From an uncultured Muribaculaceae bacterium (lineage in GTDB: Bacteria > Bacteroidota > Bacteroidia > Bacteroidales > Muribaculaceae): 60,695 nt of DNA. Each line of letters opens with the position of its first letter. Position 1 is the first letter of the stretch. The notes beneath the pieces are model-generated. The model searched no databases and was not told where the DNA came from. It saw nothing but the letters and a program-made list of their open reading frames with translations. The position numbers were made by a program, and so were the translations under genes. Positions 25,036-33,598 of this stretch are shown piece after piece. Where the stretch lies: assembly GCA_910588065.1 (NCBI GenBank), contig CAJUPZ010000017.1:1-60695 (forward strand), in the 5' to 3' direction.

Positions 25036-25983
25036 TCAAAGTTCTTCTATGATATAATTACTATAGTTCTCAACGTCTATTCCATTATCCTCGACAATGG
25101 AAACAAATGAATATTCCGTTTCAGGCGTATCTCCTCCGCACTCATCTACCCTCAACCTACCTATTATTTTTCCCGGCAACTCAATCTCTATACCAGTCTG
25201 CGGATTTTTAACTTTTCGTCCACGGGTTTTAATCACAAATTCATCATTTTGAGTAAGTCCTTGACTATTCCCGCCAGCAATGAGAACGCCATCTGAATCA
25301 TATGATAAGAAATATGTCCGCCACGGCTTGTCAGTACATTTATTTATTATGTTTTCAACAAGCTGCCCTATCGCCGCAGATATTGCTTTGTCGCTCAATG
25401 TCGCATCAAATTCGGCAGATTGACTCTTAAAAAGATTGTTTTTTGTGGTCAATGCAGCCTCACCTTTACCCTCATCAGAATAAATGATAAGCCCCGTAGA
25501 CAAATCTATCAAACGGATTGAGACTGCCGCTTCAACTATTTGCGATTTCTGACTGCTGAACCCATTTGACTTTCCAACTGTTTTCCTTCCAAATTCAGTC
25601 ACGGAACCAATAATAAGGTAATCAGCACCGATACTAGAAAAGTCTTTTCCATTACTCTGACACTCTGCAATGATCTCCGTTATACTTCCGCTCTCTAATA
25701 ATAGAAATTTTCCAGATGAAGCGAGCTTAGCTGAAAGTATATCCAATGCCTGCTTTCCTACAGGATCATTATTCTTATCATAGAAAAGACCTTTGGCATA
25801 CTGGGTCTCATTCGAAAAACGCCCGATTGCGACCTTTCTTTTTAACACCCTAGGATTTGTTGTAGTAGTTTGTACCGTATCCTGCTCTGCAATCTCAACC
25901 GTTCTTTGAGAGTATAGTTTGCACGGGCTACAAAAAAAAACATAGGCAATTAATGCAATTTTCACCAAAACGTGTCTATACAT
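25036..25983 (-). CDS. CsgG/HfaB family outer-membrane assembly protein
   Basis: A 315-residue exported protein of the CsgG/HfaB family. Start 25983 gives a signal peptide (MYRHVLVKIALIAYVFF, with cysteines at CSPC that could be lipidated); the longer frame adds unlikely residues. Family marks are KRKVAIGRFSNETQYAKG, GKQALDILSAKLASSGKFLLLE, GADYLIIGSVTEFGRKT and VSIRLIDLSTGLIIYSDEGKGEA. CsgG forms the curli secretion channel, but no curli subunit genes are present. Here it heads a lipoprotein operon with DUF4810 and DUF799 genes, a distinct CsgG context of unknown function. Confidence 0.88.
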   Translation of the reverse strand: MYRHVLVKIALIAYVFFCSPCKLYSQRTVEIAEQDTVQTTTTNPRVLKRKVAIGRFSNETQYAKGLFYDKNNDPVGKQALDILSAKLASSGKFLLLESGSITEIIAECQSNGKDFSSIGADYLIIGSVTEFGRKTVGKSNGFSSQKSQIVEAAVSIRLIDLSTGLIIYSDEGKGEAALTTKNNLFKSQSAEFDATLSDKAISAAIGQLVENIINKCTDKPWRTYFLSYDSDGVLIAGGNSQGLTQNDEFVIKTRGRKVKNPQTGIEIELPGKIIGRLRVDECGGDTPETEYSFVSIVEDNGIDVENYSNYIIEEL

Positions 25984-26359
25984 AAATAACTCTATGCCTC
26001 CGTCTTCCCCTCGTTGGCAATTAGTCTGCATAAGCAAAAAGCGTAGGAATCTGTATCTGTCGCCATCCTACTTTCTGAGGCTTCTCGCATTGCCCATTTC
26101 CTGTCGGACGGCAACGCAGAAGCCCACGCTCATATATGCAACAATAGCACTGAGTATATCTTTCTCAAGACACACTACCTAATGCTTGGTATCACATATC
26201 CACGGGCATCTACCGTTGCTCAACCCCTGACAGGAAATGAAATTTTGCGAGAATTTCAGAAAGTCAAGAATCAGCGCGGATAAACGCTTTCTTTATATAA
26301 TGTTCTCTATAGTCCCACCACACATTACCCTAGACCGGGGCTTCTGTAGTGACGGTCTG
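25984..26359 (-). other. Long leader of the CsgG operon with possible RNA structure
   Basis: The predicted transcript has about 376 nt before the CsgG ATG. It begins with a 6-bp stem (26358-26353 with 26337-26332). It also contains a perfect 11-bp inverted repeat about 120 bp apart (26229-26239 and 26095-26105). On the plus strand a 33-codon frame (26182-26283) occurs, which I do not call. I recognise no riboswitch or known RNA. Confidence 0.45.
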
Positions 26360-26364
26360 AGCCA

Positions 26365-26396
26365 CAAAATTATAAATTGTTTTTTACATTTGCAAA
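26365..26396 (-). promoter_or_regulatory. Promoter of the CsgG operon (TTTG-N20-TAATTTTG)
   Basis: Minus strand TTTG (26396-26393), 20 bp, TAATTTTG (26372-26365): a close match to consensus. It lies 27 bp inside the right-hand direct repeat, so the islet carries its own promoter. Confidence 0.75.
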
Positions 26397-26422
26397 CTTA
26401 TATATAAAATCTCACAAAACCT

Positions 26423-26447
26423 AAGCAATAAAAAAGACCCGCGGGCA
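26423..26447. repeat. 25-bp direct repeat, right copy, overlapping the yebC terminator
   Basis: Identical over 25 bp to 23302-23326. Here it covers the A/T-run, one arm and part of the loop of the yebC terminator, so this copy is the complete, presumably ancestral, site. Confidence 0.85.
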
Positions 26448-26459
26448 GTGCCGCGGGTC
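26430..26459 (-). terminator. Intrinsic terminator of pheT-yebC
   Basis: Perfect 9-bp arms GACCCGCGG (26436-26444) and CCGCGGGTC (26451-26459), 6-nt loop, followed on the minus strand by TTTTTTATTGC. Confidence 0.9.
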
Positions 26460-26480
26460 CCTATATATAATAAGGTGTGA

Positions 26481-27203
26481 TTATTCCTCTGTTTCCTTGA
26501 TGTTGTGAAACACATTCTGCACATCCTCATCCTCCTCGAATTTCTCGAGCAGTTTGTCAAGGGTTGCGCGCTGCTCCTCGGTCACCTCCTTGAGGTCGTT
26601 GGGTATGCGCTCAAACTCGGCGCTGATGATTTCGAAGCCGTTCTCCTCAAGATACTTCTGTATGTTGGCGAACTCCTCGAAAGCACCGTAGATATCGATC
26701 TCCTCCTCGTCGGCAACGAGCTCGTCCACACCGTAGTCGATCAGTTCAAGCTCAAGCTCCTCGAGATCTACACCCTCTTTGGGCTTGATTTTGAAGACAC
26801 TCTTGTGGTCAAACATAAACGAGAGGCTGCCCTGTGTGCCGAGGCTGCCGCCGTAGCGGTTGAAGTAAGAGCGGACGTTTGCAACAGTGCGGGTGTTGTT
26901 GTCGGTAGCGGCCTCCACGATGATGGCAATGCCGAAGGGACCGTATCCTTCGTAAACAATCTCCTTGTAGTCGCCGGCATCCTTCTCGGTAGCCTTCTTG
27001 ATGGCACGCTCAACCGTGTCCTTGGGCATATTCGCAGCCTTGGCGTTCTGCATCAGAGCGCGCAGACGGGGGTTGGTGTCGGGGTCAGGACCACCGGCTT
27101 TTGCGGCGATGGTTATCTCCTTGCCAATACGGGTGAATGTGCGGGACATATTGCCCCAGCGTTTGAGTTTTCTTGCTTTGCGGTATTCAAAAGCTCTTCC
27201 CAT
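26481..27203 (-). CDS. YebC/PmpR family protein
   Basis: A 240-residue member of the YebC/TACO1 family. Typical marks are WGNMSRTFTRIGKEITIAAKAGG, NPRLRALMQNAKAANMPKDTVERAIKKA and YEGYGPFGIAIIVEAATDN. The family was named as DNA-binding regulators, while the mitochondrial member TACO1 and some bacterial members are linked to translation of difficult sequences such as proline runs. It follows pheT by 23 bp and shares its promoter; company with a tRNA synthetase fits a translation role. Which function applies here is not visible. Confidence 0.93.
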   Translation of the reverse strand: MGRAFEYRKARKLKRWGNMSRTFTRIGKEITIAAKAGGPDPDTNPRLRALMQNAKAANMPKDTVERAIKKATEKDAGDYKEIVYEGYGPFGIAIIVEAATDNNTRTVANVRSYFNRYGGSLGTQGSLSFMFDHKSVFKIKPKEGVDLEELELELIDYGVDELVADEEEIDIYGAFEEFANIQKYLEENGFEIISAEFERIPNDLKEVTEEQRATLDKLLEKFEEDEDVQNVFHNIKETEE

Positions 27204-27226
27204 TGCGGTAATATTTTAGTTGTTGT

Positions 27227-29692
27227 TTATCGGAGTGACGCGCCAAGTTTTTTGGCGAGGTTTGCTGTGATTTTATCCATCACATTCTCAATCTGTTTGT
27301 CGGTGAGGGTCTTCTCATCGTCCTGGAGCATGATTGCGATAGCGTATGATTTCTTGCCCTCCGGCAGATTCTTGCCTTCGTACACATCGAACAGCTCCAC
27401 CGATTTGAGGAGCTTGCGCTCGCTTTCTCTCACTGTAGCCTCCACCTGCTCCATGCTCACAGCGGAGTCGAGCAGCAGCGCGAGGTCGCGGCGCACAGGC
27501 TGTGTGCGTGGCAGGGCTGTGTATAGCGGGCTGCGCTTTGCGACAAGGCTGACAAGGGCTGTCCAGTTGAGCTCGGCGAACACCACCTGCTGGCGCACAT
27601 CGCACTTGGCCAACTGCTTTTTAGCAACAATGCCCATCACGCCGAGAGGCTTGCCGCTGCGGGTGGCGATGGTGATGGATGCGTCGAAAAGTTCATTGTT
27701 TGCAGCGGAGAGCTTTATCTCACGGGGCGACACACCAAGGCGCGCGAAGATATTTGCCACAGTTGCCTTCAGGTCAAAGAATGTAGCTTCGGCAGCAGGA
27801 CGCGCCCAGTTGCCCGGACGGAGCGCACCGGTGAGCCATATGCCGAGGTGAGCCTCCTCGCTGTAGGGAGCGAGCGGTTTCTCTGCGGTGGATTCGGCCT
27901 GCGGATTGCGGCTGTAGACATTGCCGAACTCATACATGAGCAGGTCAGGCAGCTTGCGGTTGATGTTATGGCCGAGCGATTCGAGGCCGCCGAAAATGAG
28001 AGTGCGGCGCATCACTGCGAGGTCGCCGCTCAGCGGGTTGAGCAGACGCACACAGCTGTCGAGGTTGAAGCCGTCAAGGTCGGCATAGTAGCTTTCGGCT
28101 GTGAGCGAGTTGTTCATTATTTCATTGAAGCCGCAGGCCGTGAGCTGCTCGCTGATAATGTTGCGCAGACGGTTGTCCACATCGGCAATGCTCTCGGAAG
28201 AGAGCGCCGAGCGCACTGTTGTGCCGGTCTCCACATTGTTATATCCGTAGATGCGGAGCAGATCTTCCACAACGTCACAGGGACGGCGCACATCCACCCT
28301 GTAGGTCGGCACAAGTAGCTGAGCCTCAGAGTCGTTTGCGCTGACGGTTTCAATTTCAAGCGATTTGAGTATGGAGGCGATGGTGTCGCGTGGTATCACC
28401 TTGCCAATGAGCGCGTTGACATAATCATATTCTAAAGTGACCGGATAGGGATTCACCACCGAGGGGTAAATATCCACCGGCTCGCCGCATATCTCGCCAC
28501 CGGCAAGCTCTTTTACAAGGAGAGCGGCGAGCTTGACAGCCCAGAGAGTTGCATTGGGGTCGGTTCCGCGCTCGTAGCGGAAAGAGGAGTCGGTTGACAG
28601 GCCGTGACGGCGGGCGGTCTTGCGCACGCTCGTGGGGTTGAAATATGCGCTTTCGATGAAAATATCGGTAGTGGTGTCTGTGACTCCGGAGTCAAGACCG
28701 CCAAACACACCTGCGATGCACATAGGCTCCTCCGCGTTACAAATCATCAGGTCGCGGCTATCGAGCGAGCGCTCAACACCGTCGAGTGTAGTGAATTTGG
28801 TACCCTGCGGGCAAGTGCGCACAACAATCTTTTCGCCTTTCACCTTGGCGAGGTCAAAGCAGTGAAGCGGCTGACCGATGCCGTGGAGAATATAGTTTGT
28901 GATGTCAACGATATTGTTGATGGGTCGCTGACCAATGACGCTCAGGCGGTCGCGCAGCCACTTCGGGCTCTCGGCCACCTTGACGCCGCGGATGGTTACT
29001 CCGCTGTAGCGCGGGCAAGCATCGGAGTCTGCAACCTCCACTGTAACAGCACCGTCGGCCTTGTCGGCCTTGAATGAATCGGGCTGCGGCTTTTTGAGCG
29101 GCGTGGCTGTGGCGTGGGCGGCAAGCCAGGCGCAGAGGTCGCGGGCAACACCGTAATGGCTTGCCGCATCAACGCGGTTTGGCGTAAGGTCCACCTCAAG
29201 CAGATAATCGCTTGACAGGCCGTAAAGCTCGGCAGCGGGTATGCCGGGCTTCACAGAGGGGTCGAGCACAATGATGCCATCGTGGGAGGTGCCTACCCCT
29301 ATTTCATCTTCGGCGCATATCATGCCAAAAGATTCGACACCGCGTATCTTCGATTTTCTTATCTGAAATTCTTTGTCACAGTCATATAGGGTTGTGCCTA
29401 CTGTTGCCACCACAACGCTCTGCCCTGCGGCCACATTGGGTGCACCGCAGACAATCTGCGTGGGATTGCCGTCGCCGAGGTCAACTGTGGTTATGTGGAG
29501 GTGGTCACTGTCGGGGTGTTCCACACATGTGAGCACCTTGCCTGTAACAATGCCTTTGAGTCCGCCCTTTATGGACTCCACTTCCTCAACCGAGCCGGTT
29601 TCGAGTCCGACAGAGGTGAGTGCAGCCGCGAGCTCATCGGGAGTAAGGTTAAAGTCAATATATTGCTTTAGCCAGTTATAAGAAATATTCAT
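27227..29692 (-). CDS. pheT: Phenylalanyl-tRNA synthetase beta subunit
   Basis: An 821-residue beta chain of the heterotetrameric enzyme that charges tRNA-Phe. Domains in order: N-terminal tRNA-binding OB fold (residues 40-150, VTGKVLTCVEHPDSDHLHI), B3/B4 editing domain (about 210-390, with RYERGTDPNATLWA), B5 domain (about 405-475), the catalytic-core-like region (about 490-710) and a C-terminal ferredoxin-like anticodon-binding domain (about 725-820, PRTQPVRRDLALLLD). The alpha subunit pheS is not in the window. Its promoter box is at 29721-29728. Confidence 0.96.
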   Translation of the reverse strand: MNISYNWLKQYIDFNLTPDELAAALTSVGLETGSVEEVESIKGGLKGIVTGKVLTCVEHPDSDHLHITTVDLGDGNPTQIVCGAPNVAAGQSVVVATVGTTLYDCDKEFQIRKSKIRGVESFGMICAEDEIGVGTSHDGIIVLDPSVKPGIPAAELYGLSSDYLLEVDLTPNRVDAASHYGVARDLCAWLAAHATATPLKKPQPDSFKADKADGAVTVEVADSDACPRYSGVTIRGVKVAESPKWLRDRLSVIGQRPINNIVDITNYILHGIGQPLHCFDLAKVKGEKIVVRTCPQGTKFTTLDGVERSLDSRDLMICNAEEPMCIAGVFGGLDSGVTDTTTDIFIESAYFNPTSVRKTARRHGLSTDSSFRYERGTDPNATLWAVKLAALLVKELAGGEICGEPVDIYPSVVNPYPVTLEYDYVNALIGKVIPRDTIASILKSLEIETVSANDSEAQLLVPTYRVDVRRPCDVVEDLLRIYGYNNVETGTTVRSALSSESIADVDNRLRNIISEQLTACGFNEIMNNSLTAESYYADLDGFNLDSCVRLLNPLSGDLAVMRRTLIFGGLESLGHNINRKLPDLLMYEFGNVYSRNPQAESTAEKPLAPYSEEAHLGIWLTGALRPGNWARPAAEATFFDLKATVANIFARLGVSPREIKLSAANNELFDASITIATRSGKPLGVMGIVAKKQLAKCDVRQQVVFAELNWTALVSLVAKRSPLYTALPRTQPVRRDLALLLDSAVSMEQVEATVRESERKLLKSVELFDVYEGKNLPEGKKSYAIAIMLQDDEKTLTDKQIENVMDKITANLAKKLGASLR

Positions 29693-29720
29693 GCAACTGT
29701 TGTTTTCTCAATAATGCCAC

Positions 29721-29751
29721 AAAGTTACGAATAACGCCTAAAATATGCAAT
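29721..29751 (-). promoter_or_regulatory. pheT promoter (TTG-N20-TAACTTTG)
   Basis: Minus strand TTG (29751-29749), 20 bp, TAACTTTG (29728-29721), 29 bp before the ATG. Confidence 0.7.
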
Positions 29752-29757
29752 AATTGC

Positions 29758-29790
29758 AGCGCCGGGCGTTTGAATACGTCCGGCGCTGTG
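29758..29790 (-). terminator. Probable terminator of the fimbrillin-like gene
   Basis: A GC-rich hairpin pairs GCCGGGCG with CGTCCGGC (one G-U pair) around an 8-nt loop, just past the stop at 29793. The downstream minus-strand tract is AT-rich but not a clean T-run. Confidence 0.5.
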
Positions 29791-29792
29791 GG

Positions 29793-32700
29793 TTATTTTT
29801 CGCGTACAGGTCGCACCTGGCGGGTTGATATCGACCATTCTCGTCCGGAAGCACGGGAGTCATAGCCACCCATCTGTGCCGTCGCGCCGTTTGCGCCAAG
29901 TCCCGAGCCGGGATTTGTTACAAAATCACCGGTGATATTGTAGAATGACGGTATGACGAAGGAACCTGAGCTCCAATGCAGAGGAGCGACATCTGCGGTC
30001 CAGAATGTACATGTCATGTCAAACAGATCCGCTTCCATCGGGAAACAGTAGACGTAAGGCAGATAACCGTCCGCTTCGCGGCCCTCATCGATGTCCCAAT
30101 CGGGAGCACTTGTACTATAGTTCAAACCGCCGGCCGCCTTTCGGGCTGTCAGGAACGGCATGGCCGGGAACTGCAGGTCATATTTGAAAAATTTGTACAC
30201 CACATGCGATTTATAATCGATATCAAAAGTGCCTGTTGAAGCATTGAGCTTGTCAAACGCTCTGTTCGGTGGCACCATGAAGTCCGGCGGACATGGGTCA
30301 AACACGGTTTTGACCACCTGATGCTCTGCAGATCCATTCTTTTCATCAAGATAGCCCGGGCCCAATAGGCCTTTAGGTATACCTATACACCACAAATCAT
30401 TATAAACGTCAAAGTCTGTCTGAGTTGAGATAGCCCAATCACTGTTTTCTCTTCCGGTGGGCCATTGTCCGGGCGCGTCTTTATATTCTTTCTTCAAAGG
30501 TACCGGCCCAACACTCGTCATACCGTCATATTTTCCGGTCCACCATGTAACACAATAAGCATTGGTTGTAGCACCCTCTATGGTACCGTCGAGGGTTGTA
30601 TTTTGCTGAATACGGTAAACTGTACCCATAGCCCACGGCAGACGCACGGATTCATCCATTGTGAACTGCTGGAAATACCAGTGCCCGGCACGGAGGGTCT
30701 GGCGCTTGTTGTCGCGCCCTGTGCTTGTCAGATTCTTATTGTCAAAAAGCCAGCGGTAGCTGTACTCCGGATATGATATCGCGCCGTTTTTGTACACACC
30801 GCCGGGCTTGTGGATAGTGCGCATGAGCGCATCCTTACGACCCCAGTTGTAATACGGAGCATGTCCGGTTCTGGTCGAGATATATTCATCCTGCGATGCA
30901 CGGTAGCGGTTTTTGGTAACAAACTCGCCGGGTTCCTCTTTCGGGCCATCAGGCTGCGGGTAGCCGGTGCCGCGTTTCTGGGCGGGACGCCAGTATGTTG
31001 TGCGTCTTCTGTCACTGAAAGAATTCTCGGCATATACCCATCCGAGATTAGCCTTCATGAAATCATACGTCTCGCCGATATTGTTAGGCACCGGCGATGT
31101 GCCGGAATTGGAATTTCCTGTTACTCCATACGGGTCGTAGTCGGTTGTCCAGAGGTGCCAGCTCCACATGATGTCGCCGGCAGCATCGCGCACCGCAACA
31201 ATGGTATTGCCCTGCACTATGAAATTGTGATCAACATATATTGTGAGGAAATCCTGATCGACATGGACAAGCTGCACAGTGTGTTTGGCGTTTGTTGTCA
31301 CAATCGCGGCATCAGCAATGGCAGCTGTGTTTTTGAGGTAAGGATTGTCAATCCGCCGTGCCTTGATGTGAGTCATAAAGGGATAGTGACCCTGATTGTT
31401 CTCGGAGCCTGCCCACGACTGCGGGTTTGCGCCGCCGTTTTTGATAGCGTTGCCATACACAAGAGGTATTTTGTAGTAGCCGGGAGCGTTGATGATGTAG
31501 CTGTTTGATGTGGACCAGGTGTCATACGGCTTGCCGGCCCAATATCCGGCAAGGTTTATCGGTTTGTCGACAGAGCCTATCGTGGCAGCGCTGCGGAGAG
31601 CGGCTGTGTGGGGGTCATCCATCAGGGCTGTCTGTGGATTCACGGTCACATGGCCGCAGCAAACAGAGTCTTCAAGTTCATTCTGGAAGAATTCCACAAA
31701 CTTGTTGGCATTGTCGCCTGTAAAATTCTTTTCCGGATAGTCGCCGGGACGGTAGTCCTTCTTGCGGCCCGGGGTACGGTCGTAGGTAACAGTCACCCAG
31801 TCGGGTTTTTCCACTTCATTGTTATCCTGATCGTAGAACACCGGAGTCCATTCCACCGGCACAATCTTGCGGATAGTGCCACCTTTGTCATAGTAAAGCG
31901 CGTAGCTCACCACAGTGTGGTTGTCGTATCCTCCATTGTGAGGATATGCGCCACCCTCTTTGACGAGTTTGAGCACATATTCTATATCGTAGGTTGTTAT
32001 GACGTATGTCACAATGGTGCCCTGCACCCATTCGCGCTGTACATCGTCGGCATCCTTGCCTCCGATTTTGCCGCGCATGATTATTGTTTCGCCATCGTCG
32101 ACAAACTCAGCCTCAATGAACGCGCTCTCGGGCAACTGCTGGGGCATGAGCATGAACATACGGTCCTGCTCGGTGACGCACCAGTATTCGTCTCCCCCCT
32201 CCTCGCTCCATTCCGAAAGAATAGGCTCCTTGTCCTTGCCGAAGAAATCGTCATCCACAAGGTTGTATTCGGCAACATGCTCTCCTGTAGGAGTCCATGT
32301 GCCCTTCTCAATCTCCTGGTTTCCGGGAGTGACACCGGGTTTGCCGGGGCGGTTGTCCGGGTTTATATTGGGGTTTGAGGTATCGTCAGGGTCAGTGAAA
32401 TCGTAAGGTTCTGTAGAGTACTTGTAAGTGCCGCTGCCATAGACGCCGCCAAGTGTTACTCTGCGCAGGCAGCTTGCCATGTGGGAGTCATCGACAAGAA
32501 ACCTCACGCCGGTGAGAATATGGTCGAATCTCAACGGAACAGTGCGCTGGAAATTGCCGGGCGTTGTGACAGTAATGGCACCGAGGTCTACCTGCTTGTC
32601 CACATCGGGGTCAACAGCATAGTCAAAGCGCGGTGTGCCGTCGGTATCATCCTCTGCGGGGGTGAGTCCGGGAGTGTTGTATGGCGCGTGGGCAAAGAAA

Positions 32701-33434
32701 CGGACACGGTTATGATCCTGCCCCCACACATTCCAGTAGTACTTATTCTCAGTTGTTACCCATCGGTCTGCATTAAGGCTCACAAGCTCATTGTCAATGG
32801 TTCTCACCCGGTCGTTGCCATACTCAAATCCGAGGTTGCCGTCGTAGCATATCGCCGTGACATTGACATTTGCATACAAATCGGCTACATTGGTTTCATC
32901 CACTATGGTTGACCGGCTGCCCGAGCGGTGGGCATTCGCGAGAGCGCGGAGCTCGGAGAGAGCTTTGTCGGTCATCTCCACGGTGTTAACCTGCAGACGG
33001 GCGTAGCGGTCGCTTGTGCTCTGAACATCAAGAGCCAGCGACTGCTTGAGTTCATTGCGGCGCACAGCATCCTTGGGTGTGACATACTGAGGATCATCAT
33101 CATTTCCGGGCATATATGGAGCCATTGTGCCGGGCACGGTGTCATAGACAACCCCTGCCTTGATGAACAGGTTGGGGTAAGGAATCATCACGCTGTCGAG
33201 GCGAAACAAGTCGCTCCATTGCGGTTCGTCAGCGCGGCTGCCGGCAGAACGCGATGCTTTCCATCCGTCGGAATAGTTCTGCACCAGGAACTGCACGGTT
33301 TCAGAGACTTCGAGTTCCGGATCAACCGGCACATCCAGTTCATCCTTGCAGCCGGTTGCCGCAAATGTCATTGCTGCCACACACAGGGTCAGCAGCTGAT
33401 TTCTCATGTATGTAAAGGCAATGCTTCTATTCAT
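29793..33434 (-). CDS. Very large fimbrillin-family (Mfa-like) lipoprotein
   Basis: A 1213-residue surface lipoprotein. The signal peptide ends in lipobox FAATGC. In the N-terminal third, VPLRFDHILTGVRFLVDD and the NVTAICYDG / TENKYYWNVWGQ pattern match fimbrillin-family proteins, subunits or tips of FimA/Mfa1-type pili. The remaining 800 residues are unusual for that family. They include a region like the FISUMP/major-paralogous domains (TYWRPAQKRGTGYPQPDG, then FDPCPPDFMVPPNRAF). No other fimbrial gene is adjacent, so it may be a stand-alone tip-like adhesin. The promoter box at 33484-33491 excludes the longest start; 33434 is chosen for its A-rich upstream region, 33407 is possible. Confidence 0.75.
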   Translation of the reverse strand: MNRSIAFTYMRNQLLTLCVAAMTFAATGCKDELDVPVDPELEVSETVQFLVQNYSDGWKASRSAGSRADEPQWSDLFRLDSVMIPYPNLFIKAGVVYDTVPGTMAPYMPGNDDDPQYVTPKDAVRRNELKQSLALDVQSTSDRYARLQVNTVEMTDKALSELRALANAHRSGSRSTIVDETNVADLYANVNVTAICYDGNLGFEYGNDRVRTIDNELVSLNADRWVTTENKYYWNVWGQDHNRVRFFAHAPYNTPGLTPAEDDTDGTPRFDYAVDPDVDKQVDLGAITVTTPGNFQRTVPLRFDHILTGVRFLVDDSHMASCLRRVTLGGVYGSGTYKYSTEPYDFTDPDDTSNPNINPDNRPGKPGVTPGNQEIEKGTWTPTGEHVAEYNLVDDDFFGKDKEPILSEWSEEGGDEYWCVTEQDRMFMLMPQQLPESAFIEAEFVDDGETIIMRGKIGGKDADDVQREWVQGTIVTYVITTYDIEYVLKLVKEGGAYPHNGGYDNHTVVSYALYYDKGGTIRKIVPVEWTPVFYDQDNNEVEKPDWVTVTYDRTPGRKKDYRPGDYPEKNFTGDNANKFVEFFQNELEDSVCCGHVTVNPQTALMDDPHTAALRSAATIGSVDKPINLAGYWAGKPYDTWSTSNSYIINAPGYYKIPLVYGNAIKNGGANPQSWAGSENNQGHYPFMTHIKARRIDNPYLKNTAAIADAAIVTTNAKHTVQLVHVDQDFLTIYVDHNFIVQGNTIVAVRDAAGDIMWSWHLWTTDYDPYGVTGNSNSGTSPVPNNIGETYDFMKANLGWVYAENSFSDRRRTTYWRPAQKRGTGYPQPDGPKEEPGEFVTKNRYRASQDEYISTRTGHAPYYNWGRKDALMRTIHKPGGVYKNGAISYPEYSYRWLFDNKNLTSTGRDNKRQTLRAGHWYFQQFTMDESVRLPWAMGTVYRIQQNTTLDGTIEGATTNAYCVTWWTGKYDGMTSVGPVPLKKEYKDAPGQWPTGRENSDWAISTQTDFDVYNDLWCIGIPKGLLGPGYLDEKNGSAEHQVVKTVFDPCPPDFMVPPNRAFDKLNASTGTFDIDYKSHVVYKFFKYDLQFPAMPFLTARKAAGGLNYSTSAPDWDIDEGREADGYLPYVYCFPMEADLFDMTCTFWTADVAPLHWSSGSFVIPSFYNITGDFVTNPGSGLGANGATAQMGGYDSRASGREWSISTRQVRPVREK

Positions 33435-33483
33435 TTTCCTGATTGAATCGCCGGCACAGAGAGCCGCTTTTTCCATTATGCCA

Positions 33484-33491
33484 CAAAATTA
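33484..33491 (-). promoter_or_regulatory. -7 box TAATTTTG of the fimbrillin-like gene
   Basis: TAATTTTG on the minus strand; transcription would start near 33477, which rules out a start codon at 33476. Confidence 0.6.
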
Positions 33492-33540
33492 GCAAAAATC
33501 ATGCTAACAACAGCACCCCCACGCTGTTAAACTGCAAAAT

Positions 33541-33579
33541 AAATAGAAAAAGCGGGTCCGGAGCAACTCCGAACCCGCT
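33541..33579 (-). terminator. Intrinsic terminator of the aminopeptidase C gene
   Basis: Arms 33567-33579 and 33551-33563 pair over 13 bp with one mismatch, 3-nt loop, followed on the minus strand by TTTTCTATTT. Confidence 0.85.
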
Positions 33580-33598
33580 GATTCAGCCGACAAACGGC

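Noticed and set aside
25036..26037. Longer start for the CsgG-family gene
   Set aside because: The extra 18 residues precede and spoil an evident signal peptide beginning at 25983.
23339..26190. Shared 10-mer TAATGCTTGG near 23343 and 26180 as a second islet repeat
   Set aside because: Too short and not at matching offsets from the 25-bp repeats.
26182..26283. 33-codon plus-strand frame in the CsgG leader
   Set aside because: No promoter on that strand, no recognisable family; may be a remnant of a lost gene but cannot be supported.
26505..27851. 448-codon plus-strand frame
   Set aside because: Entirely antisense to yebC and pheT, whose identities are certain; a shadow of GC-rich codons.
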